This document shows, in pieces, positions 47,899-55,826 of a DNA stretch of 64,000 nt (positions are counted from its first letter, which is position 1; every line of letters begins with the position of its first letter). Origin of the DNA: UBA4923 sp964606165 (lineage in GTDB: Bacteria > Bacillota > Clostridia > Saccharofermentanales > DTU023); the NCBI GenBank assembly GCA_964606165.1, contig CAZSFQ010000001.1:1-64000 (forward strand), read 5' to 3'. Position numbers and translations under genes: made by a program. The notes under the pieces are model-generated. The model worked only from the letters and a program-made list of their open reading frames with translations, made no database searches and had not been told where the DNA came from.

Positions 47899-49503
47899 CT
47901 AAAAGAGTAAAAGTCCGCGCTCATCATAGACAGAGCTTTCCTTGTCACCAGCCTGACCCCGAATCGCCCGGTCAAGTGCCATGATGAGCGCCACTGCACC
48001 GTCGATGCGTTCGGTCGATTTTTCCTTGTCAGGCTTGATGTTTCCGGCAGGATCGGTGCGGATAAAGATATTGTCGGCGCACCAGCGCAATACCGGATGT
48101 CCGCCGTGGCGGAGTTTTCCTTCCAGCACCAGCTTCATCAGTTCCTTGGAAGGCGGACTCATATCCTTGTAGCCTTGACCGAAAGGAACGACCGTGAAGC
48201 CGAGGTCATCTAAGTTCTGACTCATCTGCACAGCACCCCAGCGGTCAAAGGCGATTTCCTTGATGTTATATCTTTCGCCCAGCTCCTCAATAAAGCTTTC
48301 GATAAAGCCGTAGTGGACGACATTTCCCTCCGTTGTGAGGATTTGTCCTTCCTTCGCCCAGAGGTCATAAGGCACATGGTCTCGGTTTACCCGCAGTGGG
48401 ATATTGTCCTCCGGCATCCAGAAAAAGGGCAGCACATCGAACGAGCCATCCTCGGTATCAGGCGGAAAGACCAGCACAAAAGCTGTAAGGTCGGTGGTGC
48501 TGGAAAGATCTAGCCCGCCGTAGCAGATACGCCCTTCCAGGGCTTCCAGGTCAACAGCAAGGGAGCATTTATCCCAGGCTTCCATTGGCATCCAGCGCAC
48601 CGACTGTTTGACCCACTGATTGAGTCTGAGTTGTCTGAAGGTGTTTTCTTCAGCAGGGTTCTGCTTGGCTGATTCACAGGCAATGTGTAGTTTTTCAATA
48701 TCGACCGTGACGCCAAGCGAAGGGTTTGCTTTCTTCCAGACATCGGGATCTGTCCAGTCCTCATCGTCTTCTGCGCCGTAGATCACCGGGTAAAAACTCG
48801 GGTCACGTTTTCTGCCGTGCAGGATGTCATCCGCTTTTTGATGGACCTCCCAGCAGATGGAGTGCCGATCGGTTCCGGCGGTCGTGATAAGAAAGAACAA
48901 AGGCTGTTTTCTCGCATCACCTGAACCCTTGGTCATCACATCGTAGAGTTTGCGGTTCGGCTGAGCGTGAAGCTCATCGAAGACCACGCCGTGAACATTC
49001 AGGCCATGTTTTGAGTACGCTTCCGAGGACAAGACCTGATAGAAACTGTGAAGTGGTTTATAGATAAGTCTTTTCTGAGAAAGCCGAGGTTTAATCCTGG
49101 CCTTTAATGCTGGGTTTTGCTCCACCATATGGACAGCCACATCAAAGACGATGGAAGCCTGCTGGCGGTCAGCGGCACAGCCATAGATCTCGCCGCCTTT
49201 TTCAAAGTCACCGCAGGTGAGGTAGAGAGCAATCGCCGCGGCCAGTTCGGACTTGCCCTGCTTCTTCGGAATCTCGATATAGGCGGTGTTGAACTGGCGG
49301 TAGCCGTTCGGTTTTAGGATGCCGAAGAGGTCACGCACAATCTGCTCCTGCCAGTCGATCAGGTGAAAGGATTTGCCCGCCCATTCACCCTTGGTATGTT
49401 TCAGCAAGCTGATAAAAGCAACCGCCCTATCTGCCGAAGCTTTGTCATAGCGGGAAGTCGGCAGCATGAAGCGAGTCGGTTTATAAATTTCCAGTTGTCT
49501 CAC
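47899..49503 (-). CDS. Terminase large subunit
   Basis: 534 residues. ATPase: adenine-binding LIDWQEQIVRDLFG, Walker A-like IPKKQGKSELAAAIAL, Walker B VHGVVFDELHAQPNRKLYD, coupling motif ITTAGT. Nuclease: GGLDLSSTTDLTAFVLVF, AFDRWGAVQM and a C-terminal ERIDGAVALIMALDRA acidic site. Packages DNA into the head. GTG 49503 has GGAGG 5 bases before it. Confidence 0.96.
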   Translation of the reverse strand: MRQLEIYKPTRFMLPTSRYDKASADRAVAFISLLKHTKGEWAGKSFHLIDWQEQIVRDLFGILKPNGYRQFNTAYIEIPKKQGKSELAAAIALYLTCGDFEKGGEIYGCAADRQQASIVFDVAVHMVEQNPALKARIKPRLSQKRLIYKPLHSFYQVLSSEAYSKHGLNVHGVVFDELHAQPNRKLYDVMTKGSGDARKQPLFFLITTAGTDRHSICWEVHQKADDILHGRKRDPSFYPVIYGAEDDEDWTDPDVWKKANPSLGVTVDIEKLHIACESAKQNPAEENTFRQLRLNQWVKQSVRWMPMEAWDKCSLAVDLEALEGRICYGGLDLSSTTDLTAFVLVFPPDTEDGSFDVLPFFWMPEDNIPLRVNRDHVPYDLWAKEGQILTTEGNVVHYGFIESFIEELGERYNIKEIAFDRWGAVQMSQNLDDLGFTVVPFGQGYKDMSPPSKELMKLVLEGKLRHGGHPVLRWCADNIFIRTDPAGNIKPDKEKSTERIDGAVALIMALDRAIRGQAGDKESSVYDERGLLLF

Positions 49504-49592
49504 ACTTCCTCCTTCCCATAAAAAAACGACCCCCTAAGGCCGCACTACGAGCAAAAGCCCCTAAGGGCTGATGCTTCTAATTGATCATAGGT

Positions 49593-49832
49593 TTAGTTGT
49601 ATTCGTGAAGCAGGATCGCAAGTGCCTTTTCTGCATCCTCTGAGCTTGGTCTGATATCCCAGCCCCGGTCAAAATTGCAGACGACCTCGCCGTCAATTTT
49701 AAGCATGAGTTTGGAAATCCTGCCCTTATCAATCCCGTACACGCTGGGCTTATCAAAATGCTTGAGCCAATATTTGCAGGCGGTGTAGCCGCCGTCTTCT
49801 TTCGGTATGCCGATAGTTCCTTTTTTCCACAT
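49593..49832 (-). CDS. Small phage protein (DUF7678-like)
   Basis: 79 residues: CKYWLKHFDKPSVYGIDKGR, ISKLMLKIDGEVVCNFDRGW and EKALAILLHEYN. Conserved small protein in Clostridia prophages beside terminase; function unknown. A hairpin AGCCC-CTAA-GGGCT (49556-49569) lies in the gap to TerL and may moderate read-through. Confidence 0.75.
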   Translation of the reverse strand: MWKKGTIGIPKEDGGYTACKYWLKHFDKPSVYGIDKGRISKLMLKIDGEVVCNFDRGWDIRPSSEDAEKALAILLHEYN

Positions 49833-49835
49833 GGC

Positions 49836-50018
49836 CTAATCCTCCGTCTTTCCCGTCAAAATGAAGCGGACATAGGCTTTGGGATCGTCCTCCAGAAAGC
49901 AGACCAGTTCAAAGTAGTCCCGCTCAAAGGCCAGCCGCTGAACAGTATTGATATCAAACATATTTGTCAGGCCCGTATCCCGGATAGCGAGGATTTGCTC
50001 TCTGATGGTCTCATTCAT
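49836..50018 (-). CDS. Small phage protein (DUF5049-like)
   Basis: 60 residues from ATG 50018: TIREQILAIRDTGLTNMFDI then NTVQRLAFERDYFELVCFLE. The pattern matches DUF5049 proteins found in gene clusters with DUF4314 in Clostridia phages. Overlaps the DUF4314 gene by 8 bases. Confidence 0.8.
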   Translation of the reverse strand: MNETIREQILAIRDTGLTNMFDINTVQRLAFERDYFELVCFLEDDPKAYVRFILTGKTED

Positions 50019-50238
50019 GGCTGATCCTCCGTACCTGGTCTTCACCATAGGCAACGTTCAGGCTTGACCCATCATCCCAGCGGACCATGATCGAACCGAT
50101 GTCATCAATACCGATCACCGTGCCTTTTGTGCCGATGGGTGGAGCGAAGGGGTCATCCATTTTCAAAAGTTCAATGCGGCATCCTGCAGAATATTCTTTT
50201 CTTAAGGCTTCAAGCCTTGCTTGGCTAATTTCTCTCAT
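50011..50238 (-). CDS. DUF4314 family small protein
   Basis: 75 residues: ARLEALRKEYSAGCRIELLK and GTKGTVIGIDDIGSIMVRWD then DGSSLNVAYGEDQVRRI. SH3-like beta barrel. Start overlaps the preceding stop as TGATG, a sign of coupled translation. Confidence 0.85.
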   Translation of the reverse strand: MREISQARLEALRKEYSAGCRIELLKMDDPFAPPIGTKGTVIGIDDIGSIMVRWDDGSSLNVAYGEDQVRRISHE

Positions 50239-50870
50239 CACTTTGCCTCCTTCGGGTTTCGGAAAGCAGAGGAACCTTCGAGGTTTTTCAGGAGCAGCTT
50301 TCTTGCTTCCTTGAACTCGTCGCCAATGTAGCCAAGGCGCAGGAGAAAACAGCGGAAGGTATACTTCTCATTGTCCGTTTTGGTTTCTTTCTCAAGAACT
50401 CTGGTCTGCGCTCCGGCGCTGGCAACGAGCAGGCTGATGAACTCGGTGTAGATTCTCGCTTCATCGGCTGTGAGGAGCCTGTCAAACCAGGGAAAGTTGA
50501 CTACCCCGATGTCATGCTCCACGAGGATGCGGTCTGCGCCCAGCGCCTTTTTGATGAGGCTGCCCTTGGAGCGAAGGATCAGGTCCAGCTTTTCAAGCGT
50601 CTCGGTGGAAATCTTGTCATCCGGAAAGCTGATGGTAAAGCTGTCGGTCAAGGGAAAACCCACCGCTTCCAGCTTTGCGGTCAGCTCATGGATTTGGCTT
50701 TCGCTGAGTGCTTTATCCCAGAAGACCGTGCCGTCACGCTCTACCGTTGTCTCGCCGATTTGGTAGGCGCAGGTCGGAACGCCCTGGTATTTCGCTTTTG
50801 TTTCGAGAAGGTCAGCCAGAGTCTCGGCCAGTTCTTTTCGTGATCTCTCTTTGATCGAAAACTTGGTCAT
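50238..50870 (-). CDS. Conserved phage protein, 'virulence-related' type
   Basis: 210 residues. The N-terminal half has YQIGETTVERDGTVFWDKAL and the C-terminal half FLLRLGYIGDEFKEARKLLL, a pattern found in prophage proteins annotated as virulence-related next to DUF4314. Helical, soluble; no enzymatic motif seen. Function unknown. Confidence 0.78.
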   Translation of the reverse strand: MTKFSIKERSRKELAETLADLLETKAKYQGVPTCAYQIGETTVERDGTVFWDKALSESQIHELTAKLEAVGFPLTDSFTISFPDDKISTETLEKLDLILRSKGSLIKKALGADRILVEHDIGVVNFPWFDRLLTADEARIYTEFISLLVASAGAQTRVLEKETKTDNEKYTFRCFLLRLGYIGDEFKEARKLLLKNLEGSSAFRNPKEAK

Positions 50871-50875
50871 CTCGT

Positions 50876-51136
50876 TTACCTCCCTCTTTCCAAGTCTTGG
50901 AACTCGTCCCAGGTAATCAGGCCGTCATCGTAGAGGTCGTAGTTGGCGTTTCCCCGGTAGTGTGCCCGCTCTTTTTCCTTGGTCTCTTTGGCGAGCTTCC
51001 GGTACTCGTTCCAGCCGATTTTACCTTCGTCGTAGAGCTTTCTTTCAGGAAATCTCCGGTAAAAGGCATCTTGTTTTACCCGGCGGTTCTTTGTTACTTC
51101 AAGGAAACTTTGTCGTTTTAGTTCTTTGTTTGTCAT
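50876..51136 (-). CDS. Small helical repeat phage protein
   Basis: 86 residues with two related halves: FPERKLYDEGKIGWNEYRKL and NANYDLYDDGLITWDEFQDL. The pattern looks like an internal duplication of a short EF-hand-like or helix-hairpin motif. Function unknown. The next 128 bases (51137-51264) have no gene and contain a GTACGTAC palindrome near 51158. Confidence 0.7.
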   Translation of the reverse strand: MTNKELKRQSFLEVTKNRRVKQDAFYRRFPERKLYDEGKIGWNEYRKLAKETKEKERAHYRGNANYDLYDDGLITWDEFQDLERGR

Positions 51137-51264
51137 GGTCTTTTCCTCCTTGTTCTTGTACGTACATGTTCGCTCTAAAAGGAAGGAAAGCCAAGTCCTA
51201 AAAGCCTTTATTATCAGGCATTTCAGCTTATTTACCCGACAAATTTACAGCTCAAAATTGGTTA

Positions 51265-52506
51265 TCATTCAACAGTTTTGACAAGCTTTTCGTAGGCGGT
51301 TTTTTTACCGTCACGCAGGACAAAAACGTCATTGGAAACACCGTTTTTGTATTTCACATAGCGCCGGAGAATGACGGATGCATACTTGTCATCAAGCTCC
51401 GCCATATAGCAGATACGGTCAGTTTGCTCACAGGCGATGAGAGTAGAGCCGCTCCCGCCGAATAAATCCAGCACGATGGCGTTTGCCTGACTCGAATTTT
51501 GAATCGGGTAAGACAAGAGGTCAATCGGCTTGGAGGTCGGATGGTTCTCATTTCGCTTTGGCTTGTCAAAATGCCAGACCGTGGTTTCCGCCCGCCCTGA
51601 ATACCAGCGGTGCTTACCTTTTTTCGTCCAGCCAAACAGGATCGGCTCATGTGACCACTGATAGGGCGACCTGCCCAGAACAAGTGAGTCCTTCGCCCAG
51701 ATGCAAACACCCGACAAATGAAAGCCCGCTTCTTCAAAAGCTTTTCTAAAAACAAGCCCCTCCGTATCCGCATGAAAGACATAGGCCGATGCACCGGGTT
51801 CACAGGCAGTGATCATATTCTTGAATGATGAGAGCAGGAACTTGAAAAATTCCTCGGGTTTTAAATTATCGTTTTGAATGGAAAGTCCTGATGAACTCTT
51901 GTAACTCACAGCATAAGGCGGATCGGTCAGAATGAGATTGGCCTTTTTGCCGTCCATCAGCTTTTCCACGTCTTCCTTTTTTGTCGCATCACCGCAGATC
52001 AGACGGTGACGGCCAAGAGTCCAGAGGTCGCCCGGTTTCACAAAACTTGCTGCTTCAAGAGCGGCGGTGAGATCAAAATCATCCTCCTCAGTTTCCAGAC
52101 TACCTAAGAGTTTTTTTAGTTCGCTGTCGGTAAATCCCAGAAGATCAAGGTTAAAGTCAACCCCTTCCAAATCGGAAAGTTCAACGGAGAGCATTTCTTC
52201 ATCCCAGCCAGCATTCATGGCAAGCCGGTTATCGGCGATGATGTACGCACGCTTTTGTGCCTCGGTCAGATGCTCCACGAAAACACAAGGCAGCTCAGTC
52301 AATCCTTCTTCTTTGGCAGCAAGGATTCTGCCGTGACCTGCAATGACGTTATAGTCCCTGTCAATCAAGCAGGGATTCAGGAAGCCAAACTCTCGGATGG
52401 AAGACCTTAGCTGCAGGATCTGTTCTTTGGAGTGAGTTCTAGCGTTTCTCGCATATGGTACGAGCTTATCAATGGGGACTTTCTCAAATTTATTCGTCAT
52501 CTGCAT
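51265..52506 (-). CDS. DNA methyltransferase with N-terminal ParB-like domain
   Basis: 413 residues. Residues 8-100 are ParB/Srx-like (IDKLVPYARNARTHSKEQIL, GFLNPCLIDRDYNVIAGHGR). The catalytic part has motif IV DPPY (LILTDPPYAVSY) before motif I FGGSGST (IVLDLFGGSGSTLIACEQ), the beta-class order; DPPY suggests N6-adenine (N4-cytosine possible). Probably protects phage DNA or marks packaging sites. It overlaps the phage SAM synthetase gene by 17 bases. Confidence 0.93.
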   Translation of the reverse strand: MQMTNKFEKVPIDKLVPYARNARTHSKEQILQLRSSIREFGFLNPCLIDRDYNVIAGHGRILAAKEEGLTELPCVFVEHLTEAQKRAYIIADNRLAMNAGWDEEMLSVELSDLEGVDFNLDLLGFTDSELKKLLGSLETEEDDFDLTAALEAASFVKPGDLWTLGRHRLICGDATKKEDVEKLMDGKKANLILTDPPYAVSYKSSSGLSIQNDNLKPEEFFKFLLSSFKNMITACEPGASAYVFHADTEGLVFRKAFEEAGFHLSGVCIWAKDSLVLGRSPYQWSHEPILFGWTKKGKHRWYSGRAETTVWHFDKPKRNENHPTSKPIDLLSYPIQNSSQANAIVLDLFGGSGSTLIACEQTDRICYMAELDDKYASVILRRYVKYKNGVSNDVFVLRDGKKTAYEKLVKTVE

Positions 52507-53626
52507 GAAGCCCGCCCCCTTTACTTAAAAGCATCCCTGCGAGACTGTTCTCCCAGGGTTCAAGGAGATTACCAAAATGCCCTTTGATGGCAAGTTCCGC
52601 ATAGCCACCCCGGCGAAGCTGCAGATACTGAATCATGGGCAGAACTGATAATGGGAAAAGCGTCTCACAGCGCTCCTTGATTTCCTCAAGGTCACGGGTT
52701 TCTGTTCCAAAGCAGTCAATATCCCAAAACAGAGGATCGGGTTTTCCAATAGCATAGGCGATAGAGACTTCGCATTTTTTGGCAAAACCAGCAGAGACAA
52801 TACTTCTAGCGATGAGCCTTGCCATATAGGCCGCCGAGCGATCAACCTTGGTCGGGTCTTTGCCCGAAAAGGCTCCACCGCCGTGGCGGGAAAGTCCAGC
52901 ATAGGTATCGACAGCCAGTTTTCTGCCTGTAAGCCCTGTATCCGCTTCCGGTCCTCCAAGAACAAACCGTCCGGTCGGATTGATGTAGATATCTTCTTCC
53001 GAATAGGGCAGCCTTCTGTCAAGCACGGGGCGGATCACCTCCGCCAAAATAGCCTGTCTGAGTTCAGTTACATCAAGCTTTTCATTATGCTGGGTGGAGA
53101 GCACCACCGACTGGACACGACTGGCCCCGCCGTCTTCATATTCCAGAACAACCAGGCACTTACCGTCGGGCTTAAGACCTTTGACAATGCCTTCTTCTCG
53201 GACTTCCTCAAGCTTTCGAGTGAGCTTTCGTGCCAGCACTTGAGCGAGCGGCAGATACTCCAGTGTTTCATCCGTCGCATAGCCGTAAACGATGCCCTGA
53301 TCGCCCGCACCGATGAGGCCTCCTTGGTTGACGCCTTGCGCAATGTCAGGGCTTTGCTTATGAATTTTTGTCTTAACCCGAAAACGAAAAGGAGGATAGC
53401 CGACATCCGACAGAGCACTCCTTGCAATCTGTTTCACATTCACCTTGGCGGTGCTTGTCACTTCGCCTGCAATCAGAATGAGACCTTTGGTCGCCATGAC
53501 TTCCACGGCAACACGGGCATTCTTATCGTCTCTCAGGTATCTATCCAATATTCGGTCGGCGATATAATCGCAGAGTTTGTCCGGATGCCCCTTGGTCACG
53601 GATTCGGCGGCTTTATAGTATTTCAT
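52490..53626 (-). CDS. metK: Phage-encoded S-adenosylmethionine synthetase
   Basis: 378 residues, full length. MAT signatures: ESVTKGHPDKLCDYIADRIL, hexapeptide-like GAGDQGIVYGYATDET, GGAFSGKDPTKVDRSAAYMA and VSIAYAIGKPDPL. Makes SAM from methionine and ATP. Coupled by overlap to the phage DNA methyltransferase, so it may raise SAM supply for methylation during infection. It lies inside the packaging block, which is unusual for a metabolic gene. Confidence 0.94.
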   Translation of the reverse strand: MKYYKAAESVTKGHPDKLCDYIADRILDRYLRDDKNARVAVEVMATKGLILIAGEVTSTAKVNVKQIARSALSDVGYPPFRFRVKTKIHKQSPDIAQGVNQGGLIGAGDQGIVYGYATDETLEYLPLAQVLARKLTRKLEEVREEGIVKGLKPDGKCLVVLEYEDGGASRVQSVVLSTQHNEKLDVTELRQAILAEVIRPVLDRRLPYSEEDIYINPTGRFVLGGPEADTGLTGRKLAVDTYAGLSRHGGGAFSGKDPTKVDRSAAYMARLIARSIVSAGFAKKCEVSIAYAIGKPDPLFWDIDCFGTETRDLEEIKERCETLFPLSVLPMIQYLQLRRGGYAELAIKGHFGNLLEPWENSLAGMLLSKGGGLHADDE

Positions 53627-53653
53627 GCATTCCTCCTTACAAAAATGTTTGTG

Positions 53654-54235
53654 TCATAGCTCGCCCTCCTCTGTCCGAAGAAGGCGCTCCATCATTTCGT
53701 CCTGTGGACTGCCAATAAAAGCTGTCGTCGTGTTTTGCTTCACGATGTCAAAAATTTCATACCAGATGAGGTTGGCCTGTTTTTGAAATGATTGGCTCAT
53801 GGATACAAAAGGACTGGCAATCGCACCACCCGTAGTTGGGTGTTTACCTAAAAGCCCGTAGGTACTGATCGCCTGTTCACACTGGATATAGCGAGCAAAA
53901 GCCTGCGAGTAGGATTCCAGAAGTCTCGGGTTCACGAGCTTTTCACAGCGTCGGTCTTTCAGCCATTTCCATGTCTCGGCATAGATTTCATCAGCACCGA
54001 GCGGTTTGCCATCCTTTTGTCTTGCAGAAAGGTAATCCGAAGGACTCGGCATTTCTTCGCCGAAAAGGTCGGACACATCTTCCGGTTCATCCGGAGCAAA
54101 GAGTGCTTCCGGATCAAAATCGTAAGTTTCGAGTATTTTTGCTTCTTTTCCTGCGGCGATTTTATCGGCGAGGGCATCCGGCTTGCTGCCAGCTTTGACT
54201 CGTCTGCCGCCACGGTAAGTTCCGTCTTTTGCCAC
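53654..54235 (-). CDS. Terminase small subunit (P27 family)
   Basis: 193 residues from GTG 54235 (AGGAGG 7 bases upstream; the frame opens further at 54388). N-terminal basic VAKDGTYRGGRRVKAGSKPD, then the P27 signature LVNPRLLESYSQAFARYIQC, GLLGKHPTTGGAIASPFVSM and WYEIFDIVKQN. Recognises the cos site and recruits TerL. Unusually far (4 kb) from TerL because of the metK, methyltransferase and small-gene insert. Confidence 0.93.
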   Translation of the reverse strand: MAKDGTYRGGRRVKAGSKPDALADKIAAGKEAKILETYDFDPEALFAPDEPEDVSDLFGEEMPSPSDYLSARQKDGKPLGADEIYAETWKWLKDRRCEKLVNPRLLESYSQAFARYIQCEQAISTYGLLGKHPTTGGAIASPFVSMSQSFQKQANLIWYEIFDIVKQNTTTAFIGSPQDEMMERLLRTEEGEL

Positions 54236-54404
54236 GAAAGCACCTCCTTTCCGGCTTTCTGGGGTTAATCCCCTGTTTGAATTGAAGTTTTTTCGCGCGT
54301 GGCCCACCGCCCGTTGATCGCTTAAGGCGCTCCGGAGATTCACACCCCCCCTGGAGAGGTGCGAAAACTCCAAAGCAAATGAAAACAACTATGAATACAC
54401 AAGT
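54236..54404. other. Candidate cos/pac region between HNH and TerS genes
   Basis: 169 noncoding bases with GGGGTTAATCCCC (54262-54274), a GC-rich run near 54293-54317 and a run of C near 54345. HNH-TerS-TerL phages are cos phages and the site normally lies here. Specific ends cannot be assigned from this sequence alone. Confidence 0.4.
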
Positions 54405-54758
54405 TCAGCCCCAGCGTCCGCCTTCTTTGGCGGTAATCCGGGAGTGACAGGACTTGCAGAGCGCCATCAGGTTCTCGTAGTCATGCGTTCCGCCTTCAGA
54501 CAGCGGCGTGATGTGGTGGACTTCCTCGGCAGGCGTGTACCTTCCTTGCTTTCTGCACTCCTCGCAGAGCGGGTGCGCAATAAGAAAAGCCTTTCTGATC
54601 TTTCGCCAGCGTCTGCCATAACGTTTCGCCGTCTTGGGGTCACGCTGATGGCGGTTGTAGTGGCGGTCAACTTCACTTTTGTGTTTTTCGCAGTACCTGC
54701 CCTCCACCAGCTCGGGACAGCCGGGGAAGGAACAAGGCCGCTTGGGTTTTCTGGGCAT
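54405..54758 (-). CDS. HNH endonuclease
   Basis: 117 residues from ATG 54758. N-terminal zinc-like CSFPGCPELVEGRYCEKH, then RRWRKIRKAFLIAHPLCEEC, catalytic HHITPLSEGGTHDYENLMAL and C-x2-C CKSCHSR. Beside terminase it helps cos cleavage. Basic and short as usual for phage HNH. Confidence 0.94.
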   Translation of the reverse strand: MPRKPKRPCSFPGCPELVEGRYCEKHKSEVDRHYNRHQRDPKTAKRYGRRWRKIRKAFLIAHPLCEECRKQGRYTPAEEVHHITPLSEGGTHDYENLMALCKSCHSRITAKEGGRWG

Positions 54759-54862
54759 CGTCCACCTCCGGGCATAAAAAAAGACCCGGAGCACAGATGC
54801 CGCAGGTCTCTATAGTTTTTCGTCAGTATAAGAATAACAGGCTCTTAACTTGCATCTCAATA

Positions 54863-55318
54863 TCAGGTCGTTCCACTTTCTTTCACATCGTTCCAAAGTT
54901 CCTGAACGTCCTTGCTTGACCGCATAACGGTCTCCAAAGAAGACAAGACCTCCTGCTTCCTTCGGAACATGGATGTCTTGCTGATATAAAAACGCTCCGC
55001 AGCTTCAGACAAGGAAAGCCTGTCAATCCAAAGCGCCTGAATAATCTGCTGATCGTCCTGCGAACAGGATCGAATCAGCCAGTCCAAAACAGATAGCTGT
55101 TTGAAGCGAAGCTCCGCATGGGCAAGCCGCCTGTCAACGGCTTCATTGTTGACAAAGTCTGCACAGCCTTTAAAGAACTTCAGGATCTGGCCCAGCTCTG
55201 CCGTGCTTCCTTCCACTTCTTTCAGATCCACCTCAAGCATAAGATGTAGAAAATAAAGATCAGCTTCCAGCTCGTTGTGATAGCGTTCGTAGTTATCTAA
55301 TATCTGTTCGATGGTCAT
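54863..55318 (-). CDS. Sigma-like late regulator (ArpU/RinA-type)
   Basis: 151 residues from ATG 55318. N-terminal acidic helices (TIEQILDNYERYHNELEADL), C-terminal helix-turn-helix with SLSEAAERFYISKTSMFRRK. Size and position upstream of packaging genes suit an ArpU/RinA-type late activator. Overlaps the next upstream gene by 26 bases. Confidence 0.72.
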   Translation of the reverse strand: MTIEQILDNYERYHNELEADLYFLHLMLEVDLKEVEGSTAELGQILKFFKGCADFVNNEAVDRRLAHAELRFKQLSVLDWLIRSCSQDDQQIIQALWIDRLSLSEAAERFYISKTSMFRRKQEVLSSLETVMRSSKDVQELWNDVKESGTT

Positions 55319-55826
55319 CGGCAAATTCCTCCTCATAAAATCCGAAGTATTGATGCTGGTCGGCAAAGGTCTCCGCCATGAGTTCAACCGCTTTTGCTTT
55401 CTTTCGGTTAAGCTCCGACCCGCTGATATTAAATTTTTGACAGACCTCACCCCAGCGATGGTCTTCCAAAATTTCAAAGGTCAAAAGGTTTCGGTAGTAT
55501 CTCGGCAAAGCCCGGATGCCGTATTTCACAAAATCCACTTCTCGGGCGACCTTGGCGTAGTCCTTTGCCATTTCCTTTTCCGATGCATGATTGATCAGCC
55601 AGGTGAGTCGCTTATAGGATGTGGCAATATAAAAGAGTCGATTCAAAGACCGCTGCTTTTTGATCCTGACATGATCATCGCTCTTGCCGGGAAAGTTCAA
55701 CATCTCCAAAACTTCATCAGAGGTGATGGGGACAAAGTCCGTCATTTCCTGCTCCAAGCGTTTCATCTCGGACAGGTTCTCGGGGTAGTCTTTCAGCATC
55801 TGCCGAATGCGTTCAACATGTGCCAT
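55293..55826 (-). CDS. Second sigma-like phage regulator
   Basis: 177 residues. Helical N-terminus (MLKDYPENLSEMKRLEQEMT), then VKYGIRALPRYYRNLLTFEI and a HTH-like HRWGEVCQKFNISGSELNRK. Adjacent to another sigma-like protein. Likely a sigma region 4-type transcription factor of the prophage. Function not proven. Confidence 0.72.
   Translation of the reverse strand: MAHVERIRQMLKDYPENLSEMKRLEQEMTDFVPITSDEVLEMLNFPGKSDDHVRIKKQRSLNRLFYIATSYKRLTWLINHASEKEMAKDYAKVAREVDFVKYGIRALPRYYRNLLTFEILEDHRWGEVCQKFNISGSELNRKKAKAVELMAETFADQHQYFGFYEEEFADDHRTDIR

Noticed and set aside
51158..51165. GTACGTAC as an operator
   Set aside because: Too short to support; no second copy in matching context was seen.
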